Assembly: GCF_049896245.1 (NCBI RefSeq)
Contig: NZ_JAFCTX010000004.1
Span: forward strand, 124,001 to 188,000
Length of the DNA stretch: 64,000 nucleotides
Direction: 5' to 3'
Source of the DNA: Cypionkella sp049896245
GTDB taxonomy: Bacteria > Pseudomonadota > Alphaproteobacteria > Rhodobacterales > Rhodobacteraceae
Positions 15,774 to 24,828 of the stretch are shown here, piece by piece (the first letter of the stretch is position 1; each line of letters starts with the position of its first letter). The position numbers and the translations under genes are program-made. Below the pieces are notes generated by a model. That model did not search any database. It was given only the letters and a program-made list of their open reading frames with translations, and had not been told where the DNA came from.

Positions 15774-16970
15774 ATGTCCTCCGCCCCCCACACCGCGCAA
15801 ACCGCCGATGCCACGGTGCTGCCGATCATTCTGGCCGTCAGCTTGGGGCATTTGCTGAATGATCTGATGCAATCTTTGATTCCAGCCGCCTATCCGCTGC
15901 TGAAGGAGAATCTGGCGCTGTCATTTGCGCAGGTCGGCTTGATTACCTTGGTGTTTCAGGGCACTGCTTCGATCCTGCAACCGCTGATCGGGCTTTATAC
16001 CGACAAACGCCCCTTGCCCTATGCTTTGGCGGCCGGGATGGCCTCAACCGGGATCGGGCTGGTGCTGCTTGCCAATGCGCAGACGTTCGCGGCGGTACTG
16101 GGCTCGGTTGCGATGATTGGTCTGGGCTCGTCGATCTTCCACCCCGAGGCATCACGCATCGCCCGGTTGGCGGCGGGGATGCGCCCCGGATTTGCGCAGT
16201 CTTTGTTTCAGGTGGGCGGTAATACCGGCTCTGCTTTGGGTCCGCTCGCGGCTGCCTTTGTGGTGATGCAGCGTGGTCAGGTGTCGATAGAATGGTTCGC
16301 CGGGGTGGCGATGCTGGGCATGGTGCTGCTGTGGCTGGTTGGGCGCTGGTATACTGCCGTTGGTGCCGGGCGTGCGCTGGCGCGGCGCAGTCGGGCGCGG
16401 GCGGCGGTGGCGGTGCCGAAAGCCACAGTGCGGCTGGGGATGTTCATTCTGATCGTGCTGATGACCTCGAAATTCCTCTACTCGGTGTCGCTGTCGAACT
16501 ACTACACCTTCTATCTGATTGAGCGTTTTGGCCTGACAGTCGGGCAATCCCAAATCTGCCTGTTTATCTTCCTTGCGGCGGTGGCGGCGGGCACGATTAT
16601 CGGCGGGCCCATCGGCGATAAGATTGGGCGGCGCAAGGTGATCCTGTGGTCGATCCTTGGCATCCTGCCGCTGACCTTGGTGATGCCATGGCTGCCCTTG
16701 GTGCCAACGGTGCTGGTCGCGGCGCTGGCAGGTCTGATGCTGGCTTCGGCCTTTCCGGCGATGGTGGTCTATGCGCAAGATCTGATGCCGCACAGCACCG
16801 GCATGGTGGCGGGTTTGCTGTTTGGCCTAGCCTTCGGAATTGCGGCTTTCGGCGCGGCGGGGCTGGGCGTGTTGGCAGACGCGTGGGGCATCGTGGCAGT
16901 CTACAAGATTTGTGCATACCTTCCGCTGTTGGGTCTGGCCGCGTTCTTTTTGCCGGAGCCGAAAGCCTGA
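15774..16970 (+). CDS. MFS transporter, fosmidomycin-resistance (Fsr) type
   Basis: Inner-membrane transporter of 398 residues with twelve predicted membrane segments in two halves separated by a basic loop (ALARRSRARAAVAVPK, about 205-220). Early motifs SLGHLLNDLMQSLIPAAYP and LVFQGTASILQPLIGLYTDK are characteristic of Fsr-like drug exporters. The second-half MFS signature GPIGDKIGRRKVI is also present. The ATG at 15774 follows AAGG and is preferred over an upstream codon. The substrate is not known from sequence; fosmidomycin export is only the family name. Confidence 0.87.
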   Translation: MSSAPHTAQTADATVLPIILAVSLGHLLNDLMQSLIPAAYPLLKENLALSFAQVGLITLVFQGTASILQPLIGLYTDKRPLPYALAAGMASTGIGLVLLANAQTFAAVLGSVAMIGLGSSIFHPEASRIARLAAGMRPGFAQSLFQVGGNTGSALGPLAAAFVVMQRGQVSIEWFAGVAMLGMVLLWLVGRWYTAVGAGRALARRSRARAAVAVPKATVRLGMFILIVLMTSKFLYSVSLSNYYTFYLIERFGLTVGQSQICLFIFLAAVAAGTIIGGPIGDKIGRRKVILWSILGILPLTLVMPWLPLVPTVLVAALAGLMLASAFPAMVVYAQDLMPHSTGMVAGLLFGLAFGIAAFGAAGLGVLADAWGIVAVYKICAYLPLLGLAAFFLPEPKA

Positions 16971-17104
16971 TCGCTCCGATTTGATACAATTCCCAGACAC
17001 TTGTTGTTTGCGCGACTCGGGAGCCTTGCGTAGCTTGAAAGAACAGGCAGTAGCCTAGGACCTTTTACAGAACACGTGTGGTGCTGAGGGAGCACGTGGG
17101 GTGG

Positions 17105-17143
17105 ATGGGGGGTCCTTTAGGGGTAATGGGCCCCCCATTTTGT
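17105..17143 (+). terminator. Strong Rho-independent terminator after the MFS gene
   Basis: ATGGGGGGTCC (17105-17115) pairs with GGGCCCCCCAT (17128-17138) with one G-U pair, a 12-base loop and a following TTTTG. It closes the 272-base gap 16971-17242. The sequence before it contains another small hairpin (GTGCT/AGCAC near 17080), so a short RNA could also end here. Confidence 0.85.
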
Positions 17144-17242
17144 TTGCAAAACGGGGCTTAGTCTTTTCATTTCGGCGAAGATGTTTGGCGTGTTAGGGTA
17201 GCGTTTTCAAAGCGTCTCCCTCATTCCCAAAAGGCTTTCCCG

Positions 17243-18715
17243 ATGACCCGCTCCCTTATTCTTACCAATACAACTGTTCCAAATGGCAACGGCGTGACTG
17301 TCGCCGCAGACTTTGACTCGGTCTATGTGGCTGCCGGAGCCAGCCTGATCGCAAACAGCACTATTGCGGTAGATGGCATACACAGCGCACGGGCAGAAAC
17401 CGTGGTAGATGTGGCGGGCTTTGTCCTTGCCTACACAGCAATCGCAATGGCGGGCTCAAACGCGCGCGTCACGATCTACGACGGTGGCGCTGCATCAGGC
17501 GACAACTTTGGTGCATTTTTCAGCGGCATCAACGCCCAGCTTATCAATTACGGCGCAGTTTCGGGCCTCTACGCGGTCTATGCCAGCGAATACGCACGGG
17601 TGACCAACCATGGGCTGATTTCGGGAGGGTTCGCGGCGGTTTCTTTGGACGCGGGCGGCAGGTTGGTGAACGATGGCGATATTGTCGGCACCATAGGCGT
17701 GCTCGCCAATGGGGCCGTCGCAGTCGCCAACCACGGCAACATCACCGGAACAATCGCATTTCAAGCATCCAGTTTTGATGACAGCCTGATCAATACGGGC
17801 CGAATCTATGGCAGCGTCAGCATGGGGCTCGGCGTTGATCTGATCGACACCATCGCGGGGCGAATCGACGGCAGCGTTTCGATGGGCGAAGGTGACGATA
17901 CTTATCAGGGCGGTGCCGGGGTTGATATCGTCTCAGGCGATGACGGCAATGATGACCTGTCAGGCGGCGCAGGTCGTGATCGCTTTATCGCCGGCAACAG
18001 CGATGGCGATGATGATATTGACGGCGGAACGGGTGTAGACACCTACGATGGGCATTTGTTGTCGGGGGCGATCACGGTAAACCTTGCCGCCGGGATCGCG
18101 CGCTCAGCCGGGTCTATCGACAGCCTGACGGGCATCGAAGATGTGATCGGCGGAACCTTGGCCGATCGTTTGACCGGGGATAGCCTCGCCAATCGCCTGC
18201 AAGGTCAGGCCGGGAACGACGCGCTGGATGGCGGCATCGGCAATGATGTTTTATTCGGTGGTGCTGGCAATGATTCGATTATCGGCGGTGTAGGCAACGA
18301 CCGGCTGTTTGGCGGCGAGGGTGTGGATAGGCTGTACGGCGGTGATGGTAACGATGTGTTGTTCGGCAGCTATGATGTTGACCTGATGACAGGCGGTGCG
18401 GGCGCAGATCGTTTCGACTTCAATGAGATCGAGGAGACATTTGCCAACGCGGGCACTGGTCGTGACCGGATACTGGATTTCGTCAACGGCCTCGATGTGA
18501 TTGATCTGTCGACGATGGACGCTGTCCTGACGGCTGCCGGAGATCAGGCGTTCAGCTTTATAGGCACGGCGGCCATCACCGACTATGGCCAACTCAGCTA
18601 TCGGTTTGTGGGCGGCGCAACCTATATTTCGGTCAGCGTCAACAGCCCAGGCCGGTTGGATATCATTCGGCTGGATGGCGAGCATATTATGACGGCTGCT
18701 GACTTTATTCTTTAA
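17243..18715 (+). CDS. RTX calcium-binding secreted protein with beta-solenoid N-terminus
   Basis: Protein of 490 residues without a cleavable signal peptide, as expected for type I secretion. Residues about 20-215 contain degenerate repeats such as LINYGAVSG, VTNHGLISG, LVNDGDIVG, VANHGNITG and LINTGRIYG, suggesting a beta-helix. Residues about 220-390 hold at least nine RTX nonapeptides, for example GGIGNDVLF, GGAGNDSII, GGVGNDRLF and GGDGNDVLF. The C-terminal 90 residues resemble the serralysin-type secretion domain. No protease motif and no transporter genes lie nearby. A surface or matrix role is inferred. Confidence 0.85.
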   Translation: MTRSLILTNTTVPNGNGVTVAADFDSVYVAAGASLIANSTIAVDGIHSARAETVVDVAGFVLAYTAIAMAGSNARVTIYDGGAASGDNFGAFFSGINAQLINYGAVSGLYAVYASEYARVTNHGLISGGFAAVSLDAGGRLVNDGDIVGTIGVLANGAVAVANHGNITGTIAFQASSFDDSLINTGRIYGSVSMGLGVDLIDTIAGRIDGSVSMGEGDDTYQGGAGVDIVSGDDGNDDLSGGAGRDRFIAGNSDGDDDIDGGTGVDTYDGHLLSGAITVNLAAGIARSAGSIDSLTGIEDVIGGTLADRLTGDSLANRLQGQAGNDALDGGIGNDVLFGGAGNDSIIGGVGNDRLFGGEGVDRLYGGDGNDVLFGSYDVDLMTGGAGADRFDFNEIEETFANAGTGRDRILDFVNGLDVIDLSTMDAVLTAAGDQAFSFIGTAAITDYGQLSYRFVGGATYISVSVNSPGRLDIIRLDGEHIMTAADFIL

Positions 18716-18726
18716 GGTCGGCTGCT

Positions 18727-19143
18727 TTAAGCCAGCCCGCCCATAACGCAAACAAGCTGCCATTCCTCAGGCGTCACTGGCTGCACTGATAGCCGAGCGG
18801 TGGTGACAAGCTTCATCATCGCCAGACTGGGATGCCGTTTGCAATCCTCAAGCGTCACCGTCCGCAGCAGTGGGCGAACGGCGCGGATATGCACGCAATC
18901 CCAGCGCGGATCATCCGTGGTGCTATCGGGCTGCGATTCGCGGCAAACCTCGACAATGCCAACAATTTCTTTGCCGATGTTGGAATGGTAGAAAAAACCG
19001 CGATCCCCAATCTTCATCGCCCGCATGTTGTTGCGCGCCTGATAGTTGCGTACGCCATGCCATTCCTCACCTGCGGCACCGCGCGCGCGTTGCTCAGGCC
19101 AGCCCCAAGTGTCGGGTTCAGATTTGAACAGCCAGTAGTTCAT
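18727..19143 (-). CDS. EVE-domain protein
   Basis: Protein of 138 residues beginning MNYWLFKSEPDTWGW and containing WHGVRNYQARNNMRAMKIGD and FYHSNIGKEIVGIVEV, the hallmark segments of EVE domains, a PUA-like fold thought to bind modified nucleic-acid bases. The ATG at 19143 shares one base with the stop of the upstream YciI gene (TGATG), so they are probably translated together. The biological role of the family in bacteria is not settled. Confidence 0.9.
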   Translation of the reverse strand: MNYWLFKSEPDTWGWPEQRARGAAGEEWHGVRNYQARNNMRAMKIGDRGFFYHSNIGKEIVGIVEVCRESQPDSTTDDPRWDCVHIRAVRPLLRTVTLEDCKRHPSLAMMKLVTTARLSVQPVTPEEWQLVCVMGGLA

Positions 19144-19412
19144 CAGCCAATGACCTTCTTCCACTCGCTGATCATCACGCTGTCAAACAGACCAGCCATC
19201 GCATATGGGTCCGCCGCAGCCCAAGCCTGCGCTTGGTCCAACGTGTCCACATTCAACACCACAAGACTGCCCGTCATAGCGCCTTCGTTCAGAAATGGCC
19301 CCGCCATTTCGACCACGCCCGAGGCTTCGACGTAAGCCAGATGCGCGGAGCGATTATCAACGCGGGTTTGCAGTTGGCCGGGTTTGTCTTTGCAGATAAG
19401 GGCGACGCGCAT
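19143..19412 (-). CDS. YciI-like protein
   Basis: Small protein of 89 residues with the ferredoxin-like YciI fold: MRVALICKDKPGQLQTR at the start, RSAHLAYVEASGVVEMAGPF in the middle and DPYAMAGLFDSVMISEWKKV at the end. The conserved His and Asp of the family are present. Members often occur as dimers or fused to other domains, and function is generally unknown. It lies 3 bases after gpsA and overlaps the EVE gene. Confidence 0.88.
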   Translation of the reverse strand: MRVALICKDKPGQLQTRVDNRSAHLAYVEASGVVEMAGPFLNEGAMTGSLVVLNVDTLDQAQAWAAADPYAMAGLFDSVMISEWKKVIG

Positions 19413-19415
19413 GGG

Positions 19416-20366
19416 TTACTCCTGTTTCAAAGGGCGGGACAGCAGGGCAGAGATCGCCTGCGGCAAGGTGATATCTTTGTCGATCAGCGCGGCGATCATG
19501 GTTGTGATCGGCATATCAATGCGCATGGTTTTGGCTATATTGGACACGGCTTTTGCCGTCGCAGCCCCCTCTACCGTGACATTGGGGTCGAAGGCCTGAC
19601 CTGCGCCAAGCGCCTGACCAAAGCGGAAATTCCGCGATTGCGCCGAGGTGCAGGTCAGCACCAGGTCGCCAAAGCCCGACAGTCCCGCAAGTGTTTCAGC
19701 GCGCCCGCCCAAAACCAGCGCAAGTCTGGTCATCTCGGCATACCCCCGCGTCATCAAAGCCGCGCGGGCGGAATCGCCAAGGCCTGCACCCATCACGATG
19801 CCCGCCGCGATGGCGATGACGTTTTTCAAAGCACCGCCTAACTCGGCCCCGGTTACGTCCGTGGTGCGGTAAAGCCGCAAGCTGGGCGTAGACAACAGAT
19901 GTTGCAAGGCCTCGCCTTCGACACAGGCCAGCGTCAAAGCGGTGGGCAGACCCCGCGCGATATCGGCGGCAAAGCTGGGGCCGGTGAGGATGGCGAAGAC
20001 CGAGTCCGGGCAGGCGGCCTCGATCAGCGCGGTGGGGCCTTTGAGGGTGGTCAGGTCAATCCCCTTGCAACACGCCACCAAGGGCAGGCCGTTCAGACGG
20101 GGATTGGCGACAAGAAAGCCGCGCAGGGCTTGCATCGGCAGCGAGAGCAGCAGCACCTCGGCCGCAGTCAAATCCGCCAGTTCCGCTGTCACAGAGACTG
20201 TTTTCGGCAGCTTGACTCCCGGCAGCCGTGCCTCATTGGCACCAGAGCGGGCGATTTCGGCCATATGATTTGCGTCGCGCGCCCAGAGCCGCACCTCGCG
20301 GCCCTCGCGGCCTAAAGCCACTGCCAACGCGGTGCCAAACGCCCCCGCGCCCACAATGCCGATCAT
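19416..20366 (-). CDS. gpsA: Glycerol-3-phosphate dehydrogenase [NAD(P)+]
   Basis: Makes sn-glycerol-3-phosphate from dihydroxyacetone phosphate for phospholipid synthesis. The 316-residue protein starts MIGIVGAGAFGTALA, a GxGxxG dinucleotide-binding fold, and contains the conserved KGIDLTTLKGPTALIE region, TGPSFAADIARGLPTA and ELGGALKNVIAIAAGI with the catalytic lysine. The ATG at 20366 overlaps the tsaD stop (ATGA). The long open frame upstream is only the shadow of tsaD. Confidence 0.97.
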   Translation of the reverse strand: MIGIVGAGAFGTALAVALGREGREVRLWARDANHMAEIARSGANEARLPGVKLPKTVSVTAELADLTAAEVLLLSLPMQALRGFLVANPRLNGLPLVACCKGIDLTTLKGPTALIEAACPDSVFAILTGPSFAADIARGLPTALTLACVEGEALQHLLSTPSLRLYRTTDVTGAELGGALKNVIAIAAGIVMGAGLGDSARAALMTRGYAEMTRLALVLGGRAETLAGLSGFGDLVLTCTSAQSRNFRFGQALGAGQAFDPNVTVEGAATAKAVSNIAKTMRIDMPITTMIAALIDKDITLPQAISALLSRPLKQE

Positions 20367-21460
20367 GCCTTGGCCCCCTTTTTGCCGGAACCGATCATTG
20401 GGGCCGCCGAAGCATCCAACGGCCAGCGCGGGCGGGCGACCAGATCCATGCCGTCGATAGCTCCCGCACGAAACCGCTCGATCCCCGCCCAAGCAATCAT
20501 CGCCGCATTGTCGGTGCAAAGCTGCAAGGGCGGGGCGAGGAAACGGATGCCAGATTGCGCGCAAATAGTCTCTAATCTGGCCCGAATGGCTATATTCGCG
20601 GCCACGCCACCCGCGACCGCTAAGGCGGGCTCGGCAGGCGAAAGCTCGGCGTAAATCGCCAAAGCGCGGCGGGTTTTCTCGGCCAGAACCTCGGCCACGG
20701 CGACCTGAAACCCAGCGCAAAGATCGCGGCGGTCTTGCACAGTCAGCCCGCCCTTTTCAGCAATCACCGCATCGCGGGCGCGCAGAAGGGCGGTTTTCAG
20801 GCCGGAGAAGGACATATCGCAACCGGGGCGGTCCAGCAGCGGACGCGGAAAGGTGAAGCGTTTCGGGTCCCCCAGCGCCGCTTCGCTCTGCACAGCGGGG
20901 CCGCCGGGTTGCGGCAATGCCAAAAGCTTGGCAGTTTTGTCAAAGGCTTCGCCGGGCGCGTCATCAATCGTGCCACCAAGCCGTTGAAAGCGTTCAGCAG
21001 AATGCACAATCAGGAACTGGCAATGCCCACCCGACACCAGCAGCATCAGATAGGGAAACGCCAGTTGATCGGTCAGGCGCGGAGTCAAAGCATGGCCTGC
21101 GAGGTGATTCACTCCGACCATCGGCAGCCCAGTCGCCAGCGAAAGCGCCTTCGCCAGCATCACCCCGGACAACACGCCGCCAATCAACCCCGGCCCCGCC
21201 GTCACCGCAATGCCATCCAAACCAGCCAAAGCGACGCCACTTTCGGCCAAAGCCTGTTCAACGCAATGATCCAGCCGCTCGGCATGGGCGCGCGCGGCGA
21301 TTTCGGGCACAACGCCGCCGAAAACCGCGTGCAGGGCGGTCTGGCCTTCCACCACAGAGGACAAAATCTGCGGCAGCTGCCCCGGCACATGACGGATCAC
21401 GGCGGCGGCGGTGTCGTCGCAGCTGGATTCGATGCCCAGAAAGGTAAGGGTTGCCGTCAT
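20363..21460 (-). CDS. tsaD: tRNA threonylcarbamoyltransferase TsaD
   Basis: Catalytic subunit of the t6A pathway, transferring threonylcarbamoyl to A37 of tRNA. The 365-residue protein begins with GIESSCDDTAAAV, contains TAGPGLIGGVLSG, the metal-binding VNHLAGHAL, the phosphate-loop region LLVSGGHCQFLIV and the C-terminal LCTDNAAMIAWAG, all typical of the ASKHA-fold TsaD/Kae1 family. The ATG at 21460 is 45 bases from the divergent hemD start. It partners functionally with tsaE at 6.5-7.0 kb. Confidence 0.97.
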   Translation of the reverse strand: MTATLTFLGIESSCDDTAAAVIRHVPGQLPQILSSVVEGQTALHAVFGGVVPEIAARAHAERLDHCVEQALAESGVALAGLDGIAVTAGPGLIGGVLSGVMLAKALSLATGLPMVGVNHLAGHALTPRLTDQLAFPYLMLLVSGGHCQFLIVHSAERFQRLGGTIDDAPGEAFDKTAKLLALPQPGGPAVQSEAALGDPKRFTFPRPLLDRPGCDMSFSGLKTALLRARDAVIAEKGGLTVQDRRDLCAGFQVAVAEVLAEKTRRALAIYAELSPAEPALAVAGGVAANIAIRARLETICAQSGIRFLAPPLQLCTDNAAMIAWAGIERFRAGAIDGMDLVARPRWPLDASAAPMIGSGKKGAKA

Positions 21461-21505
21461 GGTCCGCCGTTGATTGCCTGCCCTATCGCAGGTAACACCA
21501 AGGCC

Positions 21506-22213
21506 ATGGCCAGACAATCCCAACCCACCATCCTGCTGACGCGGCCTTTGGCGCAGAGCCAACGGTTTGCGGACCAGATCGGCGGTGCGCTGATTTCGCC
21601 TTTGATGCGTCCAGAGTTTTTGTCGCCCGAACTGCCACCCGGCGATTTTGCCGCTGTAGTGCTGACATCCGAGACCGGAGCCGAGGCCGCCGGGCGGATT
21701 TCCGCCAGTGGGGCATCCGTGCCGAAGCAGGCGTTCTGCGTGGGCAATCGCACCGCAGAGACAGCGCGGGCGATGGGATTCGTCGCAAGCTCGGCTGCGG
21801 GGGCTGCCGATGATCTGCTGGCGCATATTGTCTCTGCCGCTCCGGTCGGGCGCTTGCTGTTGCTGCGGGGGCAGGACAGCGTGGGAGATCTGGAGCAGAG
21901 GCTGATTTCGGCAGGATTAGAGACTGTTTCGCAGATCATCTATCGCCAGATCGCTCAAATTTTGACCGATAAGGCGATCGCCGTGCTGCAAGGTCCTTCC
22001 CCGGTGATCCTGCCGATTTTCTCGCCGCGCTCTGCGCGACTTCTGGCGGTGGAACTGCGGCGCGTTGCGGCAATAGCACCGATCTGGCTGGCGGCGCTGA
22101 GCGCTGCGGTGGCGGAAGCCTTTGATTTCCCCACTGTGTTTACCGAAATCGCTACCCGACCGGAGAGTGCGGCGGTGCAGGCGGCGGTTGACGCGCTGCG
22201 CGGGCGTGGATGA
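21506..22213 (+). CDS. hemD: Uroporphyrinogen-III synthase
   Basis: Closes hydroxymethylbilane to uroporphyrinogen III in tetrapyrrole synthesis. HemD is poorly conserved, but this 235-residue protein shows the usual two-lobed pattern: ILLTRPLAQSQRFADQI, VVLTSETGAEAAGRI, CVGNRTAETARAMGF, LLLLRGQDSVGDLEQRL and VILPIFSPRSARLLAVEL. Position before Mic60 and HemY genes supports the call. The ATG at 21506 begins the conserved region; an enormous open frame upstream is antisense to tsaD and not used. Confidence 0.88.
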   Translation: MARQSQPTILLTRPLAQSQRFADQIGGALISPLMRPEFLSPELPPGDFAAVVLTSETGAEAAGRISASGASVPKQAFCVGNRTAETARAMGFVASSAAGAADDLLAHIVSAAPVGRLLLLRGQDSVGDLEQRLISAGLETVSQIIYRQIAQILTDKAIAVLQGPSPVILPIFSPRSARLLAVELRRVAAIAPIWLAALSAAVAEAFDFPTVFTEIATRPESAAVQAAVDALRGRG

Positions 22214-22300
22214 CTTCTTGAACCCCTGCGGGCCTCGGCCTAACTTCACAGCAACAGTGGCCGCAATGCGATGGCCCAAAGCGCAAAAGCGAGGTCTGCA

Positions 22301-23299
22301 ATGACTGACACAGAGACGAGTGAGCTTGAGGCCCCCCCGGTGATGGCGTCGGAGCCGATCCGGGCGATGCCTGCGCCCGCCCGCAGGCATGGCTGGTTTG
22401 GCCCGATCCTGGGTGGCGTGATAGCGGCGGGCGCGGGGTTTGGCCTTGCGCAATATGTGCCGGGCGGCTGGCCGGTGCAGGATATCTCGGCGCTACAGGC
22501 GGCTTTGACGGCGCAGCAGGCGGAAACCGAGACTTTGAAAGCGCAGGTTGCCGAACTTGCCGCGCGGCCCGTCGCTGGACCTGACAATGATCTGGAGGCG
22601 CGAGTGGCGGCGCTGGCCGATCAGGCTGCCCCTGACATAGCACCGCTACAGCAGCAGATTGCGGCGTTGGAACAGCGGTTGACAGCCGTTGAAGCCATGC
22701 CGATCAGCGGCAATGCACCCTCGGCAACAGCGCTTGCGGCCCAGAAAGCGGCGGCGGATGCGGTGTTGAAGCAGGCCGAAGACACCGCTGCTCAGATCAA
22801 AGCTGATGCGGTGGCCACGGCGAAAGCGTCAGAGGCCCGCGTGGCTTTGGGTCGGGTGCAGGCGGCGCTGGACAGCGGCTCGGCCTATGCCTCGGCCCTG
22901 CCCGCCTTGGGTGATGTGCCTGCGGTGTTGGTGGAAAACGCCGAAACAGGGCTGCCGACCTTGGCGGCATTGCAAGATGGGTTCCCTGCGGCCTCGCGCG
23001 CGGCTTTAGAGGCGGCCTTGCGGGCGAATATGGGCGAAAGCTGGTCGGACCGGGTGGCGAATTTCCTGCGCACCCAGACCGGGGCGCGATCCTTGACACC
23101 GCATGAGGGCAATGACCCCGATGCGATCTTGTCGCGCGCCGACGCCGCGCTGGCTGCGGGTGATATCGCAGCCGCGCTAACCGAAATCTCAGCGCTTCCC
23201 CCCGAAGCGCAGGCGGCTTTGACCGATTGGCAGGCGATGGCTGAAAAGCGGCAAGCGGCGGTCGCGGCAGTTGCGGGCCTTGCCGCAGCGATGCAATAG
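22301..23299 (+). CDS. Mic60/mitofilin-family inner-membrane protein
   Basis: Protein of 332 residues with one membrane segment (about residues 32-55, GPILGGVIAAGAGFGLAQYV), a central coiled-coil rich in Ala, Gln and Glu (60-180), and a C-terminal mitofilin-like domain (FLRTQTGARSLTPHEG onward). Alphaproteobacterial homologues of mitochondrial Mic60 shape cytoplasmic-membrane contacts and invaginations. The hemD-Mic60-hemY order is characteristic of the class. GCGAGG precedes the ATG at 22301, preferred over one 30 bases upstream. Confidence 0.87.
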   Translation: MTDTETSELEAPPVMASEPIRAMPAPARRHGWFGPILGGVIAAGAGFGLAQYVPGGWPVQDISALQAALTAQQAETETLKAQVAELAARPVAGPDNDLEARVAALADQAAPDIAPLQQQIAALEQRLTAVEAMPISGNAPSATALAAQKAAADAVLKQAEDTAAQIKADAVATAKASEARVALGRVQAALDSGSAYASALPALGDVPAVLVENAETGLPTLAALQDGFPAASRAALEAALRANMGESWSDRVANFLRTQTGARSLTPHEGNDPDAILSRADAALAAGDIAAALTEISALPPEAQAALTDWQAMAEKRQAAVAAVAGLAAAMQ

Positions 23300-23308
23300 G
23301 AGCGCGCG

Positions 23309-24769
23309 ATGATTTGGTCACTGATCAAGGTTCTGCTGTTCATCGCCGCGATTGCCGGGCTGACCTATGGTGCGGATATGCTGCTGCACAGCGACGAAGG
23401 CGTGCGGATTTCAATGGGCGGCTGGGAGTTTACCCTTGGCCCGTTGCAAACAGCGATCCTGTTGCTGTTGCTGGTGGTGGCCCTGTGGGGGCTGATGAAG
23501 CTGGTGGGCTTCATCGTCGCCACCCTGCGGTTTCTGAACGGCGATGAAACCGCGATCTCGCGCTATTTCGACCGCAACCGCGAACGCAAGGGCTATCAGG
23601 CTCTGAACGATGGCCTGATGGCCTTGGCCGCAGGTGAAGGGCGCTTGGCTTTGATGCGGGCGCAAAGGGCGGCGAAGTTTCTGGAAAGGCCAGAGTTGAC
23701 GACGCTGCTGGTGGCGCAGGCGGCAGAGGCTGCAGGCGATACCAAACGCGCGACCGAGGCGTATAAAACGCTGCTGGCCAGTGATTCCTCGCGTTTTGTT
23801 GGGATTCGCGGGCTGATGAAGCAAAAGCTGGCCGAAGGCGACACCGATACCGCTTTGGCTTTGGCCGAGAAGGCCTTTGCGCTGAAACCCAAACACGCCG
23901 AGACGCAGGATATTCTGCTAAAACTGCAATCCGAGAAAGCCGATTGGAAGGGTGCGCGGGTGACATTGGGGGCCAAGCTGAAGGGCGGGGCCTTGCCGAA
24001 GAATGTCTATCGCCGCCGCGATGCCGTGCTGGCCCTGCAAGAGGCGCGCGGGGTGATGGATCAAACTGCGACGGTCGAGGCGCGTGAAGCCGCGATCGAG
24101 GCCAACCGCAAGTCGCCCGATCTGATCCCGGCGGCGGTGATGGCCGGGCGCGGGTTGATCGACAAGGGCGACAAGAAATCCGCAACTCGTGTGCTGAAAA
24201 AAGCGTGGGAAATGCTGCCGCATCCCGAAATCGCCGCCGCCTTTGCCGAGATTGAACCCGATGAAGTGCCGCAACAACGCCTGAAACGCTTCCGGGCGCT
24301 AACAGCGATCCACCCTGAAAGCGATGAAACCCGGCTGCTGCTGGCCGAATTGAACATCACCGCCGAGGAGTTTCCCGAAGCCCGCCGTGCGCTGGGCGAT
24401 CTGATCACCCGGCATCCGACACAACGCGCCTTGGCGATCATGGCGGCGATAGAACGTGGCGAAGGCAGTGATGACGCGGTGGTGCGCGGCTGGTTGTCGA
24501 AGGCGCTGACCGCCCCACGCGGGCCGCAATGGTGCTGCGACAAATGCCAAGCCATCCACAGCCTGTGGCAGCCGATCTGCGAGAATTGCGGCGGCTTTGA
24601 CACGCTCAGCTGGCGCGAGCCTGTCGAGGTGAACGGGCCCAGCGTGACCGGGGCGGAGCTGCTACCGCTGCTGGTCAGCGCACCCGTGGTGGTGGTGGCT
24701 GCGAAGCCAGATGTGGTGGCAGAGCCCGAGATCATCGACCTTGCCGCCGTGGCGCGCAGTGCAAATTGA
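23309..24769 (+). CDS. hemY: HemY-family TPR membrane protein with C-terminal zinc-ribbon
   Basis: Protein of 486 residues with two N-terminal membrane segments (about 3-22 and 45-72) and the HemY_N region, followed by tetratricopeptide-like repeats (about 95-390). At the end, WCCDKCQAIH and ICENCGGF supply four cysteines in two CxxC pairs, resembling the rubredoxin-like module of LapB. The biochemical role of alphaproteobacterial HemY is unsettled despite the name. AGGAG precedes the ATG, and only 9 bases separate it from the Mic60 gene. It is not protoporphyrinogen oxidase. Confidence 0.85.
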   Translation: MIWSLIKVLLFIAAIAGLTYGADMLLHSDEGVRISMGGWEFTLGPLQTAILLLLLVVALWGLMKLVGFIVATLRFLNGDETAISRYFDRNRERKGYQALNDGLMALAAGEGRLALMRAQRAAKFLERPELTTLLVAQAAEAAGDTKRATEAYKTLLASDSSRFVGIRGLMKQKLAEGDTDTALALAEKAFALKPKHAETQDILLKLQSEKADWKGARVTLGAKLKGGALPKNVYRRRDAVLALQEARGVMDQTATVEAREAAIEANRKSPDLIPAAVMAGRGLIDKGDKKSATRVLKKAWEMLPHPEIAAAFAEIEPDEVPQQRLKRFRALTAIHPESDETRLLLAELNITAEEFPEARRALGDLITRHPTQRALAIMAAIERGEGSDDAVVRGWLSKALTAPRGPQWCCDKCQAIHSLWQPICENCGGFDTLSWREPVEVNGPSVTGAELLPLLVSAPVVVVAAKPDVVAEPEIIDLAAVARSAN

Positions 24770-24828
24770 ACAACCCGGCGGGGGTTGACTTCGTTTTGGC
24801 CGCGCCCTAGGAGAAGCCACCAGAAAGT

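Noticed and set aside
17840..18420. Tandem DNA repeat or CRISPR-like array in the RTX gene
   Set aside because: The periodicity is the 27-base coding pattern of RTX nonapeptides with variable codons, not a DNA repeat array.
20735..21505. Very long N-terminal extension of hemD
   Set aside because: The extension is antisense to tsaD and rich in His, Gln and Arg without a domain; the hemD similarity starts at 21506.
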